Assembly: GCA_963921195.1 (NCBI GenBank) | Contig: OY992537.1 | Coordinates: forward strand, 58,428,313 to 58,492,312 | Length of the DNA: 64,000 nt | DNA from: Pegoplata infirma | Lineage: Eukaryota > Arthropoda > Insecta > Diptera > Anthomyiidae | Direction: 5' to 3' | In this document: piece after piece, positions 33,567 through 45,315 of the stretch | How positions within the stretch are numbered: the first letter of the stretch is position 1 | Layout: each line of letters begins with the position of its first letter | Translations under genes and position numbers: made by a program | The notes under the pieces: generated by a model | Database searches by the model: none | Told to the model about the DNA's origin: nothing | The model's input: the letters and a program-made list of their open reading frames with translations, nothing else

Positions 33567-34171
33567 CACTCAAAAAAATAAAACTGTAAAGTTAACAAAT
33601 TTTTTTTTGTTAACTCGAGTTTACTAGATTTTCAGCAAATTTTTAGTTAAAATCAGCGTTTTAACTACTTTTTTTAGTTATGTTCAATTTACGAAAATAC
33701 TAGTTTTGTACAAATTTTGAATTAATTTTTTTTGTTGACTTTAAAACTGAGTTTACGAATTTTTACTAATTAATTTGCTGATTTTTTGTAACATTTTTGT
33801 CAAGTGAAAAATTTTAAACATTTCTTGTGTAGCCTCCTATGCAAATCTCATAAGTCCTACTTAAGCTGAACTTAGTGCTGTGAAAAAAAAGAAAAAATAA
33901 GTGAAGTGTTAGTGTTTAAAACCAATATTTACCAAACTTAAAATTTTTTTACAAAAAGTTTAGCTGAATTCAACTAATAAAAAATGTTACGAAATTTTCA
34001 GCTGAATTTTTAGTTAAAATTACGGTTTTTTTGCTACATTCATTCTACGAAAAGTTAACTAAATAATTTTTGTTAAATTAACTAGAAATTTAGTAGGTTC
34101 AAAATCAGGTGTTTTTTTAGTTAAATTTAACAAAATTTTTTGCTAACTTTACAGTTTTATTTTTTTGAGTG
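33567..34171 (-). mobile_element. TIR MITE family C, copy 4
   Basis: 605 bp with intact CACTCAAAAAAATAAAACTG ends and the conserved interior. It lies inside a higher-order satellite unit, and its length accounts for the doubled spacing of that unit. Confidence 0.85.
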
Positions 34172-35178
34172 TGGAATTTTTAAGAGAAATCATAAATTTT
34201 TATGTGAATTATACATTATTATTATGCCTTTTTAAGTGAAATATGCCATTTTAAGTAAAATTTAAATTTTGAGGTGAAATATGCAATTTTAAGTGAAATT
34301 TACATGTTTGAGAAAAAATTCTTATTTGAATTAAAATTATGCATTTTTAAGTGAAACTTACTGTTTTAAGCGAAAATGTGCATTTTTAATATGCATTTTT
34401 TAAATAAAACATGCATGTTGGGTGTAAAATAAACTTTGGAGAGAATAAATTTTAAATAAAATTTTAATTTTAAAGTAAAAATATGCATTTTTAAAGAAAT
34501 TATAGCTTTTTCGTACAATAATTTTCAGAACAAATTACCATTAATATTATTTAAAATTATGAATTTTAAAAGTAATTATAGCTTTTATGAAAAATATGCA
34601 TTTTTAGTTTAAATTATACAATTTTAAGTTAAATTAGGTTTATTTAAGTAAATTATGCATTTTTAAGTGAAATATGCAATTTTAAGTAAAGTTTGCGTTT
34701 TTCAGCGATATATGCAATTTTAAGTGAAATTAGCATTTTTAGAAAAATTTCCAGTTAATATTGGGTATTTTTAAGAGAAATTGGGAATTTTTAAGAGAAA
34801 TTGGGAATTTTTAAGAGAAATCATGCATTTTTATGTGAATTTTACATTTTTATGTGAATTATAAATTTTTAAGTGAAATATGCTATTTAAACAAAATTTT
34901 ATTTTTTAAGTGAAATATGCAAATTTAAGTGAAATTTGCATTTTTCAGAAAAAATTTTTATCTGAATTGATATTATGCATTTTTAAGTGAAACTTACGGT
35001 TGTGCATTTTTAATATGCATTTTTTAATTAAAGATGCATGATAAGGTGTAACATAAATTTTGAAGAGAATAAATTTTAAATAAATTTTAATTTTGAAGTG
35101 AAAATATGCATTTTTTTAAGAAATTATAGCTATTTCGTACAATAATTTTCAGAACAAATTACCATTAAATTAATATTA

Positions 35179-35783
35179 CACTCAAAAAAATAAAACTGTA
35201 AAGTTAACAAACTTCTTTTTGTTAACTCGAGTTTACTGGCTTTTTAGCAAATTTTTAGTTAAAATCAGCGTTTTAACTAATTTTTTTAGTTAAGTTAAAT
35301 TTACGAAAATACTAGTTTTGTACAAATTTTGAACTAATTTTTTTTGTTGACTTTAAAACTGAATTTACGAATTTTTACTAATTAATTTGCTGATTTTTTG
35401 TAACATTTTTGTCAAGTGAAATATTTTAAACATTTTTTGTGTAGCCTCCTATGCAAATCTCATAAGTCCTACTTAAGCTGAACTTGCTACTGTGAAAAAA
35501 AAGAAAAAATAAGTGAAGTGTTAGTGTTTAAATCCAATATTTAACAAACTTAAAATTTTTTACAAAAAGTTTAGCTGAATTCAACTAATAAAAAATGTTA
35601 CGAAATTTTCAGCTGAATTTTTAGTTAAAATTACGGTTTTTTTTTGCTACATTCATTCTACGAAAATTTAACTAAATATTTTTTGTTAAATTAACTAGAA
35701 ATTTAGTAGGTTCAAAATCAGGTGTTTTTTTAGTTAAATTTAACTAAATTTTTTGTTAACTTTACAGTTTTTTTTTTTGAGTG
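35179..35783 (-). mobile_element. TIR MITE family C, copy 5 with clear TA duplication
   Basis: 605 bp with TA at 35177-35178 and 35784-35785. Joining the flanks gives 'taatattatttaaaattatgcat', which is exactly the uninterrupted sequence in the neighbouring higher-order repeat at about 34540, proving the boundaries and the 2-bp duplication. Confidence 0.9.
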
Positions 35784-36869
35784 TATTTAAAATTATGCAT
35801 TTTAAAAGAAATTATAGCTTATAAGTAAAATATGCATTTTAAGTTTAAATTATACAATTTTAAGTGAAATTAGGTTTATTTAAGTAAATTATGCATTTTT
35901 AAGTGAAAAATTCAATTTTAAGTAAAGTTTGAGTTTTTAAGTGAAATATGCAATTTTCATCGAAATTTGGATTTTTCAGAAAAAATGTTTATCTGAATTG
36001 AAATTATGCATTTTTAAGTAAAACTTACTGTTTTAAGCGAAAATGTGCATTTTTAATATGCAATTTTAGGTGAAATTTTCATTTGTAAACAAATTTCCAC
36101 TTAATATTATTTATTTTTAAGTGAAATTAGGCGTTTTTAAGAGAAATCATACATTTTTAAGTGAATTATGCCTTTTTAAGTGAAATATGCCATTTTAAGT
36201 AATATTTCCATTGTTAATGAATATGCAATTTTAAGTGAAATTTGCATTTTTTAGAAAAAATGTTTATCGGAATTGGAATTATGTATTTTTAAACGAATTT
36301 TACTGTTTTAGCGAAAATGTACATTTTTAATATGCATTTTTTAATTAAACATGCATATTGAGGTGTAACATAAACTTTGAAGAGAATAAATTTTCTGTGA
36401 GAAATTACAAGATATTTTATTTAATAAAAATAAATTCACATTTTTTAGAAAATGTTTTAATTTTTATTTAAAAATATGAAAATATTTTAAGTTATTCATT
36501 TAAAGTGAAATTATGCATTTTTAAAAGATATGTATAAATTTGTCTGTGAAATACGAGATTTTCTTTAAAATAAGCATTATTAGATGATAACATGTGCAAT
36601 TATTAAGTGAGTGATGCACAGCTGAATATACAATTTTAAAATATGCATTTTTTAGTAAAATATGCTATATAAAGTGATGTTTGCTTTTAAAGAAAATCCT
36701 TTTTGAATTGAAATTATGCATTTTAAAGAGAAATTGTTTTCCATTTAAAGTGAAATTTTGCATTTTAAATGAAACATGCATTTTTAAATGAATTATGAAT
36801 TTTGATAAGAATGATTTTTTTTGAGAATTAAAAATTAATTAAAAAAAGATTAAATGAAAATTTAATGCC

Positions 36870-37180
36870 AATTTCACTTAAAAATGCAAATTTTATAAAA
36901 AAAACTCTTTTTTCACTTATTAATTTAAAATGTCTGAAAATATTTTCAATAAGAAATGTAAACTGCATATAAAAATAAAATGCATATTAAAATGCACATT
37001 TTCGCTAAAAATGGAAAATGTTACTTAAAAATGCATAATTTCAATTCGAAATGGAAATTTGTTTTTGAAAAATGCTAATTTCACTTAATATTGCATATTC
37101 ACTGAAATATGCAAACTTCACTTAAAATTGCACTTTAAAATGCATAATTCACTTGATATGTTCATTTTTTAATTTAATTG
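36870..37180. repeat. Inverted-orientation satellite block
   Basis: Here monomers read as the reverse complement of those upstream ('tttcacttaaaaatgcaaattt'), so array polarity flips near 36840-36870. Confidence 0.65.
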
Positions 37181-37190
37181 AAAATATAAT

Positions 37191-37980
37191 TTCTTTATAG
37201 AAAAATGCACCTATAAGCTAAATATTTTCTTAATGCAAGATATGCAATATTGCTCAAACTTAACATTTTTATGTAAAGTATGCATTTTTTTTTTTTGAAA
37301 AATATAAATTTGTTTACCACATATGCAATAAGTGAATTAATTATGTGTTTTCCAGTAAAACTAAAATACAAAAAAATAATATTTGCAGATTTCTGCAAAA
37401 AATTTAACAGGTAAATATTTTTTTTTTTCAAATTATTTAATTCTTTTGACAACCTGCCTTTTGCTCTTATAACAACTATTGTTTGTGTCGTCAATAAAAC
37501 TTTTTTTTATTATTTCATATTCTGTGTTCTTTTTGGGACAACATCAACAACAAAAAATTAAAAAACAAAAGAACAAAAAAGCAATTAATAATAATTAATG
37601 TTTTATCTCTTTGTTGTTGGTTGCTCAGTATGATGTAGTTATTGAAAATACAACAACGCATGTTTATGGTAAACGAGCAATATATTCACAACAACACAAA
37701 AAAAATAAAACTCCAGGGCAGTAAGTTAAAAGAAGAAGAAGAAAAATGTCTATAAAACAAATGCTTAAAAGCTTCCGAAGATATACAGAAGACAGACAGA
37801 CAGCATCAACAACAATAAAATTTCTACAACAAATAAACGTAATAAAAATAACAACAGATTTTATGTTAAATATATTGTTGCTGGCTTAGCTGCAACTGTT
37901 TAAAAACTACAACTATAGTGTTTTAAAATAACATCATTAACCCTTTAATGATAAGAAAGGAATTTTAAATGGTTTAAGCA
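37191..37980. other. Low-repeat DNA of fly intergenic or intronic type
   Basis: Contains CAACATCAACAACAAAAA, GAAGAAGAAGAAG and ACAGACAGACAGCATCAACAACA words. No long frame, splice pair or RNA gene can be supported. Confidence 0.4.
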
Positions 37981-38814
37981 AATTTTTTGTTTAGTTTTTT
38001 AAGAAATGTGCAGTTTTAATGTAAAGATGCATTTTTTTTAAATGCAATTGTTAATATACGCAATTGTTTGTTATGTATTTTAATTAATGACAATTTTTTT
38101 AAAAGAAAAACAAAAATATGCAGTTTTTAAATAAAATTAAATGGTATACGATTGAAATATGCTGTTTTTTTTAAATAATATTGTTTAGAAATTTATGCAA
38201 TTTTTTGGAAAACATGCAATTTTCCAATTATGAGAAAAATATGCAATTTTTAAATATGTATGCATTTTTTAACTTGCAATTTTAAAAATATATACAATTT
38301 TTATAAAGTATATAATAAAACATTTGTGGAAATATAAATTTTTGGAAACATATAGAATTTTAGAAAAATATGCAATTTTTAAAGCATATGATATAAAAAA
38401 AGCAATTTTTTTAAACAAAAATATGCAAACTTTAGAATAATATGCAAATTTTAGAATAGTATAACATTTTTAGAGTAATATGGAATTTTTCAAATAAAAA
38501 GTTTTCTTTAAATAATATGCAAGTATTGATAAAACATGAAGATTTTACTGAAATATGCATGTTATAGAAAAATATGCAATTTTTTAAACAAAAATGCAAG
38601 TTTTGGAAAAAAAAACTGTTTTCGGAAAAACAACAATTTTTGAAAAAAAATATACAATTTTTGGAAAAAAATATGAATTTTTTTGCACTCTTAGCACAAT
38701 ATGTCATTTTTAGCACAAAATGCAATTGTTAAAAATTATGAATTTTTAGAAATAAAAATATGCAAATTTTAGAATAATATACACATTTTAGAATAATATG
38801 CAATTTTTTAAATT
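37981..38814. repeat. Decayed TATGCAATTTTT satellite
   Basis: Monomers vary around AATATGCAATTTTTAGAA with many substitutions. The core differs from ATGCAT by TATGCAATT. Confidence 0.75.
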
Positions 38815-40646
38815 CCCGGTGAAAAATGTCAGATGTTATTCATATATTATTCATATATGCTCGTCCATATGTATTACATATCGTCGAACTATATTCAATA
38901 AATGCCAACTCGAAAAAGCTTACTGTTCAGGAGAGCTAAAAAACTAGTTATTTCGCATATTATTGCAAAAATAAACAATGTACCTTCCACAAGATGGTTT
39001 AAATATTCTAAACAATTTTTACCTATGCAAAAATTTTCATATTTTGCACTTGTTTGCGTATTTTTCAGAGATGGCATTTATTACTATATCAAAAAACAAA
39101 TATTTTTTTAGAGTTGGCATATTTTGTCGGAAAATAAAAAAACATTTTTTTTGGAAAAATTTTTAAAAAATTTTTTTTTTTTGGTTTTTGTTATCCTTTG
39201 TACGGAAATTGTAAAAACTGAACAAAAAATTATAAATCTTTGCATATTTTCAAAAGTTACTAGCTCCGAAAGCCTTTTAATCTCAGGGTGGTCAACTTTG
39301 GCACTCTGTAACTCACGCTGTATTGCATTAGGGTCACTCCAAACTAGCTATTTTGAAAGCTTATATCATTGACTTTATTTGCCCCATTCATAATGTTTCA
39401 ATCTGATAAATAGTTTGAAAGTTACATAAATATAAGCAATTTTTTTTTTTGCAAACACTATTTACCGATATTTTCAAAATGGCAATATCTCGAGAACCAG
39501 TCATTAGATATCTAAATCTTTACAAGATTCGTATTCACCATGGCAAATGCAATAAGATGTGTGGTCTAATTTTTTTTTTTTAATTTTTTGAAAAATTTTT
39601 GGAAATTTACAATGGGAGTTGGCATTTATTTCCAACAAAAAAATATGTACTTTGAGTTAGCAGAATAACAAAAATGGATGTAAAACAACAACAAATTATT
39701 TTTTTGCTCTGAAATTTTTATGGCAGATAGGTATTACATAGGGGAGCTATTTGCCATCGGAAACTCATTTCCGTCAAATTTGAGTTGGCATATTTTGAAT
39801 ATAGGTTCACGATATATGAAGCAAATGCGAAAATTGGCGGCATATGTAAATATATGGACACATATGATCACATATGTAACATATATTTTTTTAATTCCGT
39901 TTTGCATTTTGGTGTAAAGAATTTCATTAAAATTGTTTTTGAAAAAAAAAATGCTACACTATTTTTGAAGTCTTAAAATCTTTTTTAAATTTCACAAAAA
40001 AACTTTTTCTATGTTTTTATTTTATTTTTTTTTTTAATTTTCAAAGTTCCAAAATTTTTGGTTTTTAAGTCCCAGACACAAAATTTTTTTGACAACTTTT
40101 TTTTCGGTTTTTAATAAAAAAAATAATTAAAAAATGTTTTAAGAAAAAAAATTTTTGAAAAATTTTCTAAGTTTTTTTTTAATTTTCGAAGTACCAAGTG
40201 TTTGAGTAAAAGTCATTAAAAACAGTTTTTAGAAAATAAATTTTGAAAAATTTTCTAAGTCCTGAGAAAAATTCAAACATCTTGTATCGGGACACATATG
40301 GAAGTACATGTCATATATGTGCAAATGTGTACATATCTGAAATTTTTTTTTGAAAATTTTCAAAGTTTTTTTTTTGGAAATTTTTTTTTTGCGTTTTGGA
40401 GTAAAAAATTTCATTTCAAAATTTCAGTTCAAATGCTTTTGAAATTTTTTTTGAAAATTTTATAAGTCCCAGACATATGTACGTGCAGATGTGTGCATAT
40501 GTGTTTTCATACATCAGCATATATGAAAAAAAATCAAGAAATATTGCTTCATATATGTATTCATATGGAGCATATATGATCACATATTTTTCATATGTGA
40601 TCACATATGAAACATGTATGTGCATATATGAACATTTTTCACCGGG
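38815..40646. mobile_element. CCCGGTG-ended TIR element rich in CATATG
   Basis: CCCGGTGAAAAATGT (38815-38829) and ACATTTTTCACCGGG (40632-40646) are perfect 15-bp inverted ends. The subterminal DNA on both sides has many CATATG/GATCACATATG motifs (38835-38880; 39840-39880; 40290-40630). A family-E element (38879-39814) lies inside. No transposase frame. The target duplication is unclear. Confidence 0.7.
38879..39814. mobile_element. TIR element family E, copy 2
   Basis: It starts TATCGTCGAACTATATTCAA and ends TTGAATATAGGTTCACGATA. It aligns in order with 9121-9980 ('tcaggagagct', 'gccatcggaaactcatttccgtcaa'), but GAGTTGGCA replaces AGATAGCTCAA as the recurrent internal motif. Confidence 0.6.
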
Positions 40647-40650
40647 ATTA

Positions 40651-41790
40651 AAAGATTTTTTTTTTAAATATGAAACTTTTAGTATAATATGAAAGTTACA
40701 GAAAAATGTGCAATTTTTGGAAACAAAAATGCAAGTTTCGGAAAAAAAGCATTTTTAGAAATATATAAATTTTTGTGAAAATAACAATTTTTGTAAAAAT
40801 AACAATTTTTGGAAAAAAAAACAATTTTTGGAAGAAATATACAACTTTTGAAGAAAAACTATGCAATTTTTAAAAAAGTGATGCAAATTTTGGAAAGAAA
40901 TTGAATTTTTTGAAAAAAAATTGTAATTTTTTTTATAAATATGAAATTGTTAGAATAATATGCAATTTGTAAAAAATATGCAATTTGTAAAAAAATATGC
41001 AATTTGTAAAAAAATATGCAATTTGTAAAAAAATATGCAGTTTGTAAAAAATCATGCAATTTGTAGAAAAATATGCAATTTGTAGAAAAATATGCAATTT
41101 GTACAAAAATATAAAATTTGTAGAAAAATATGCAATTTGTAGAAAAATATGCAATTTGTAGAAAAATATGCATTTTGTAGAAAAATATGCAATTTGTAGA
41201 AAAAATGCAATTTTAAAAACATATGCAATTTGTAGAAAAATATGCAATTTTTAGTATAATATTAAATTTGTAGAATAATATGCAAATTTAAGAATAATAA
41301 CCAAGAAAATGACTTTCATGCATAGGCATGTTTTTCCCGCTAGTCTTAGAACAGCATAAACTAAAAATATGCAATTTTCAAAAAATAAGCAATTTTTAGA
41401 AAAATGTTCAATTTCTAGAAAAATTTTAAATTTTTAGAAAAAGTTAAATTTTTAGAAAACTTTGCAATTTTTTAAAAAATATGTAATTTGTAGGAAAAAG
41501 CAATTTGCAAACAAATATGCAATTTTAAAATATATTCAATTTAAAAAAATATGCAATTTAAAAAAAAAATATGAAATTTCAAAAAAAAAAAAGCAACTTT
41601 AAAAAAAATATGCAATTTCACAAAAATACGCAGTTTCAAAAAAATGTTATATCAAAATATATTCCATTTCCAAAATATTCTCCAATTTCAAAAAATAAGC
41701 AATTTCAAAAAAAAAATATGTTATTTCAAAAAATATGTTATTTCAAAAAATATGTTATTTCAAAAAATATGCATTTTCAAAAAATACGCC
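40651..41790. repeat. TATGCAATTTGTA / TTTCAAAAAATATG satellite
   Basis: From about 40960 to 41260 the monomer is 19 bp, ATATGCAATTTGTAGAAAA with variants. From about 41560 to 41785 it shifts to TTTCAAAAAATATG units. Repetitive minus-strand frames of the MHIFLQIAYF type are monomer translations. A short non-satellite island is at about 41300-41360. Confidence 0.85.
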
Positions 41791-42032
41791 TTTATTGTTT
41801 TTTTCTGTAAGTACAGATCGAGCTCGGGCTCTAATTATATTTGTTATAAGGTTAAAGGTGGCAAAATGCAGAAGAAAAATTGAATTTCTTAAAATTATAG
41901 ACATTTCTGGTATTCTCATGCCGGTTTGAAACACTCCAGTTAGTGTTATCATCAGTAGGATTTTAAATGACGCACATTGGGTTCGATGGTACCCAAAATG
42001 GCGATTAATTCAGATAAGCAGTAGTTTTAGAA
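41791..42032. other. Unassigned DNA sharing an inverted segment with 58356-58395
   Basis: The segment 41973-42010 (CACATTGGGTTC..ATGGTACC..TGGCGATTAATT) is the near reverse complement of 58356-58395. No gene is supported. Confidence 0.45.
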
Positions 42033-42502
42033 TATTATATTTTTTTATTAATGAACTAATATAAACACGTAAAAATACACATTTTGGAAAAAAAAAATTT
42101 GGAAAAAAATTTTTTTTTAACCTGTTAGGCGTTTTTTTGTTTTTCGGAAAAAAGGGTTATAGTTCACAATTTTTGCTGTAACTTTGGAATGAAAAGCGAT
42201 AAATTAATAAAAAAAAAATGGAAATTAAAGTGTACATAATGTGCTATCAAAGTAATCAAAGAAAGAATGCCCAATATGTATTTATATTATTTTAAATTTT
42301 ATTTAAAATCCAATTTTTGTTTTTCACAAAATCTCATAAATGTACAAATTTATCCGAAAAAAGTGATTTTTGGGAATGTTGTAATTTTTTTATTAACGAA
42401 TTATCAAAAATACATAAAAACACAGCATTTGAGAAAAAAAATTTAACAAAATGTTTTTTTTTTAATCTTTTAGTCGTTTTTTTTTGTTTTTGGAAAAAAA
42501 CA
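42033..42502. repeat. Two-copy direct repeat (~345-bp period)
   Basis: 'atttttttattaatgaac...acacgtaaaaatacacattttg...gttaggcgtttttttgtttttcggaaaaaa' (about 42040-42155) recurs diverged at about 42385-42500. The 149-codon minus-strand frame at 42334-42783 crosses this repeat and DINE-like sequence and is not a credible gene. Confidence 0.55.
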
Positions 42503-42529
42503 CGAAACCCTTGAACATATAATAAAGCT

Positions 42530-43060
42530 ACCAAAAACAAATGGAGGGGACGTTTTTTTGACGTAGGGGGTGGGGGGTTTACCGGGAGACTATGGGGGAC
42601 ACCTTCCCCTCGCGATAAACGTTGCCAAAAAAATATATGTAATTTTTTGCACCTAATTAATAAAAATTTATCATTATTTAAATTATTTTTTCTATACACG
42701 CCCCCAAAAAGGGGCGGACCGAAAAAATTCGCTCTCCTGATCCCCCTTGGTTCAAATTCAGGTCGATGAACTTCATATGGCATTAAAATGTTTCATTTAT
42801 TGAACAAATATACAAATAAAACTTGTAAAAAAAACATTTTTCTGGGGTAGTTTTAGTTCTTCAAGGGGGAACTTTTTCCCCCCTGGTCCGATTTTACTCG
42901 TTCAAGAACTTAACCAGCCTATGACCATTATACATATTTGTGACAAACTTCAGGATTCTAGCTCTTGTTTTATATACTTTATGGTGTGCTCAACATCAGA
43001 CGGACGGACGGACACACTGTTAGTCACAGAATGTCTTAGAATCGATCAGTGATCAATAAT
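42530..43060 (+). mobile_element. DINE-like element, subfamily A2, left part of the split host
   Basis: A G-rich stretch (GGACG...GGGGGTGGGGGG, about 42547-42578), 'tcttcaagggggaac', CAGACGGACGGACGGACACAC and AGAATGTCTTAGAATCGATC match the A2 copy at 6458-6908. The element is cut after GATCAATAAT by the giant inverted repeat and resumes at 57716. Confidence 0.65.
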
Positions 43061-44162
43061 AATGTGCGTTAAGATAAATTTGAATTTTAGCACCCAAGAC
43101 ACAAACCATTTTACATTACAGAGCGTTTAACAGCGTTTTAACAGTGCAATGTTATTTTTTTTAAAAAGGGAGTTTTGAAAGAGTATCGAATAAAGGGGAA
43201 CGGGGGCGGTCCTATTTTTGGCGGGCAGGCCATGAGTCGGTAAGACTGTAGTCTTTGATTCTAAAATAGCTAAATATAAAAATTCCATTTTTTAGTACTT
43301 TAAATTCGTCACTTAACTCTAGTAATTTTTCGTGTAAAAAGTGGACAAATCCAGTGGTCACTACGGGAGCAATGGAACGTGTTCCGACCTGGCACATATA
43401 TTGATGGTAGTATGGGTCATGTACTTTCTACATCTGGTTATAAAATCTGCCTGGTCAATTTAAAAGTTGGAGTTATACTGACTTTAAAATTCCAAATTCT
43501 ATGTTAAATTTTTGGATGAATCTGCTGGTCACTATGGACACATGGACTGGAATTCCGAAATGAAAGTCATGTGTTAGATTATGTTATGGACATACTCTCT
43601 AGTCATATAGGTATGAGTTTTCTAGTCAGTTTTTAAATTGGAGGTATTTTATCCTAAAAACTGAAAATTTCAGGCCAAATTTTTCCAAAAAACTTGTGGT
43701 CACTATGGCAATTTGGACAAATGTTCCCGGATGAAAGTCATGTCATAGATAGTATTAATGATGTTCTTTCTAACCATAGCTTCCAAATTTTCCTGATCAA
43801 TTTAGAAATAAAAAAAAAATTGCTCTGAAGTTTTGAATTTCTATGTTAAGTTTTTGGATGAAACTAATGGTCACTATGGAAATATGGACAGGTGTTCCGG
43901 GATGAAAGTGGTACCATAAATAGCCCTAAGTATACTCTTTCCAATGATATCCAAAAAAATTTTGTGATCAATTTAGAAACTTGAGGTATTTTTATAATTC
44001 TGCAAATGTTCAGAAAAAAACAAAATTTATGAATAAAAAAAAAATTACCCTAAGTTTTAAAAAACCGATATGTTAAATTTACGAAAAAAAAAAAAACAAC
44101 CAACTTTAATAAAGTAAACTAACTGATTTTTTTTATAGAAAATAAAAACAACAAAAGAGGTT

Positions 44163-44189
44163 GGGGGAGGAGGGGGGGGGGCTGGAGGG
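44163..44189 (+). other. G-quadruplex-prone run, left arm
   Basis: GGGGG, a run of ten G and a GGG occur within 27 bp. The mirror C-rich run is at 56587-56613 in the right arm. It stands out in an A/T-rich context. Confidence 0.6.
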
Positions 44190-44717
44190 AGTATTCTGCA
44201 AATGGCGGGCAAAATATAAAGTTAATTTTTTACTTTTTTTTTTATATTTAACTAAAAGGTTGGAGAAACATGGAATTAAAAATTGTCAAATTTATGTTGA
44301 ATAAAACTGATGGTCACTATTGACCGGATTTCCGAAATGAAAGTTATGTGAAAGATTATCCAATGGACATAAACTCTAGTCATAGCGTTGAAAGTTTTGT
44401 AATCAAATTTGAAATTGAAGACATTTGCTCCAGAAAACATAAGTTTTAGATCAAATTTTCCGATGTAACTCGTGGTCACTATGGCAATTAGAGGAAATTT
44501 TTTTAAACTGGTAGTCACTTTGGCCACAAGGAGTAGAATACAAAAATGAGAGTCATGTGATGTATTATGCAATTTAAATACTCTCTAGAAAATTTTGAAA
44601 TCGGGGGTATTTGATCCCAAAAACAAGAAATTCTTAACCAAATTTTCCGAAGAAACTTGTGGTCACTATGGCAATTGGCGCAACTGTTCCGGTATAAAAG
44701 TCATGTTATATATAGTA

Positions 44718-45315
44718 CAGTAGAATCTCGCAAATTAGAACCACTTTGTTCCTCGGGTAATTCTTATTTCTGAAAAGTTCTAATTTCTGGACATTATTTT
44801 TTTCAAAGAAAATTATAAATAATAATAATAAAAACAGTTACGACTGCTTTATTTTAACACAAAACCATTTTTTTTGTTAATATTAAATTACTATAACACA
44901 TTAAATTTGTAGAAAACACTTTTATGGGCTTTGAAATTGGAAATAATAGGCGTTACATCGATTGTATCATCGTCACTGCTATTTGATCAGTCATTAAACC
45001 CATCTTCATTTCATTTTTCGATTTCTCTTACACTTATGGAATTGTGAAAATAAAAACAAAAAAAAGTCCAGAAATAAGAACCACTGGTTCTAATTTTAGA
45101 GCGGTTACTACATACAATTCGGGTTTTCCCCTATTTAGTTAAAAAAAAACTATAAAAAAAATATTTTGTAGTGTAAATAAAAACAAAAAAAAATAAAACT
45201 TCCAGAAATTAGAACCACAGGTTCTAATTTTAGAGCGTTCAATACATTAAAATTGCCGGTTCTAATATCTGGAGAGATCTAATTTGTGAGAGTTCTAATT
45301 TGTGAGATTCTACTG
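44718..45315. mobile_element. pogo/Tigger-like TA-flanked MITE in the left arm
   Basis: CAGTAGAATCTCGCAAATTA at the left and TAATTTGTGAGATTCTACTG at the right bound 598 bp, flanked by TA (44716-44717, 45316-45317). CAGTnGAAnCTCG-type termini and TA duplication are typical of the pogo/Tigger branch of Tc1/mariner. Inside, GTTCTAATTT(C/T)TGG motifs recur. No transposase frame. Confidence 0.8.

Larger units (their letters stand above)
31681..37190. repeat. Decayed ATGCAT satellite in higher-order repeats with MITE insertions
   Basis: The background is variant monomers such as TTTTTAAGTGAAATATGCA. On top lies a longer period. The phrase 'cgtacaataattttcagaacaaattacc' occurs at about 33308, 34509 and 35135. 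'ggtgtaacataaactttgaagagaataaatttt' or a close variant occurs at about 34414, 35044 and 36360. After subtracting MITEs of ~605 bp the spacing is about 0.6-0.7 kb. Confidence 0.75.

Noticed and set aside
42334..42783. 149-codon minus-strand frame
   Set aside because: Crosses a direct repeat and the 5' part of a DINE-like element; composition is low complexity and no domain is visible.
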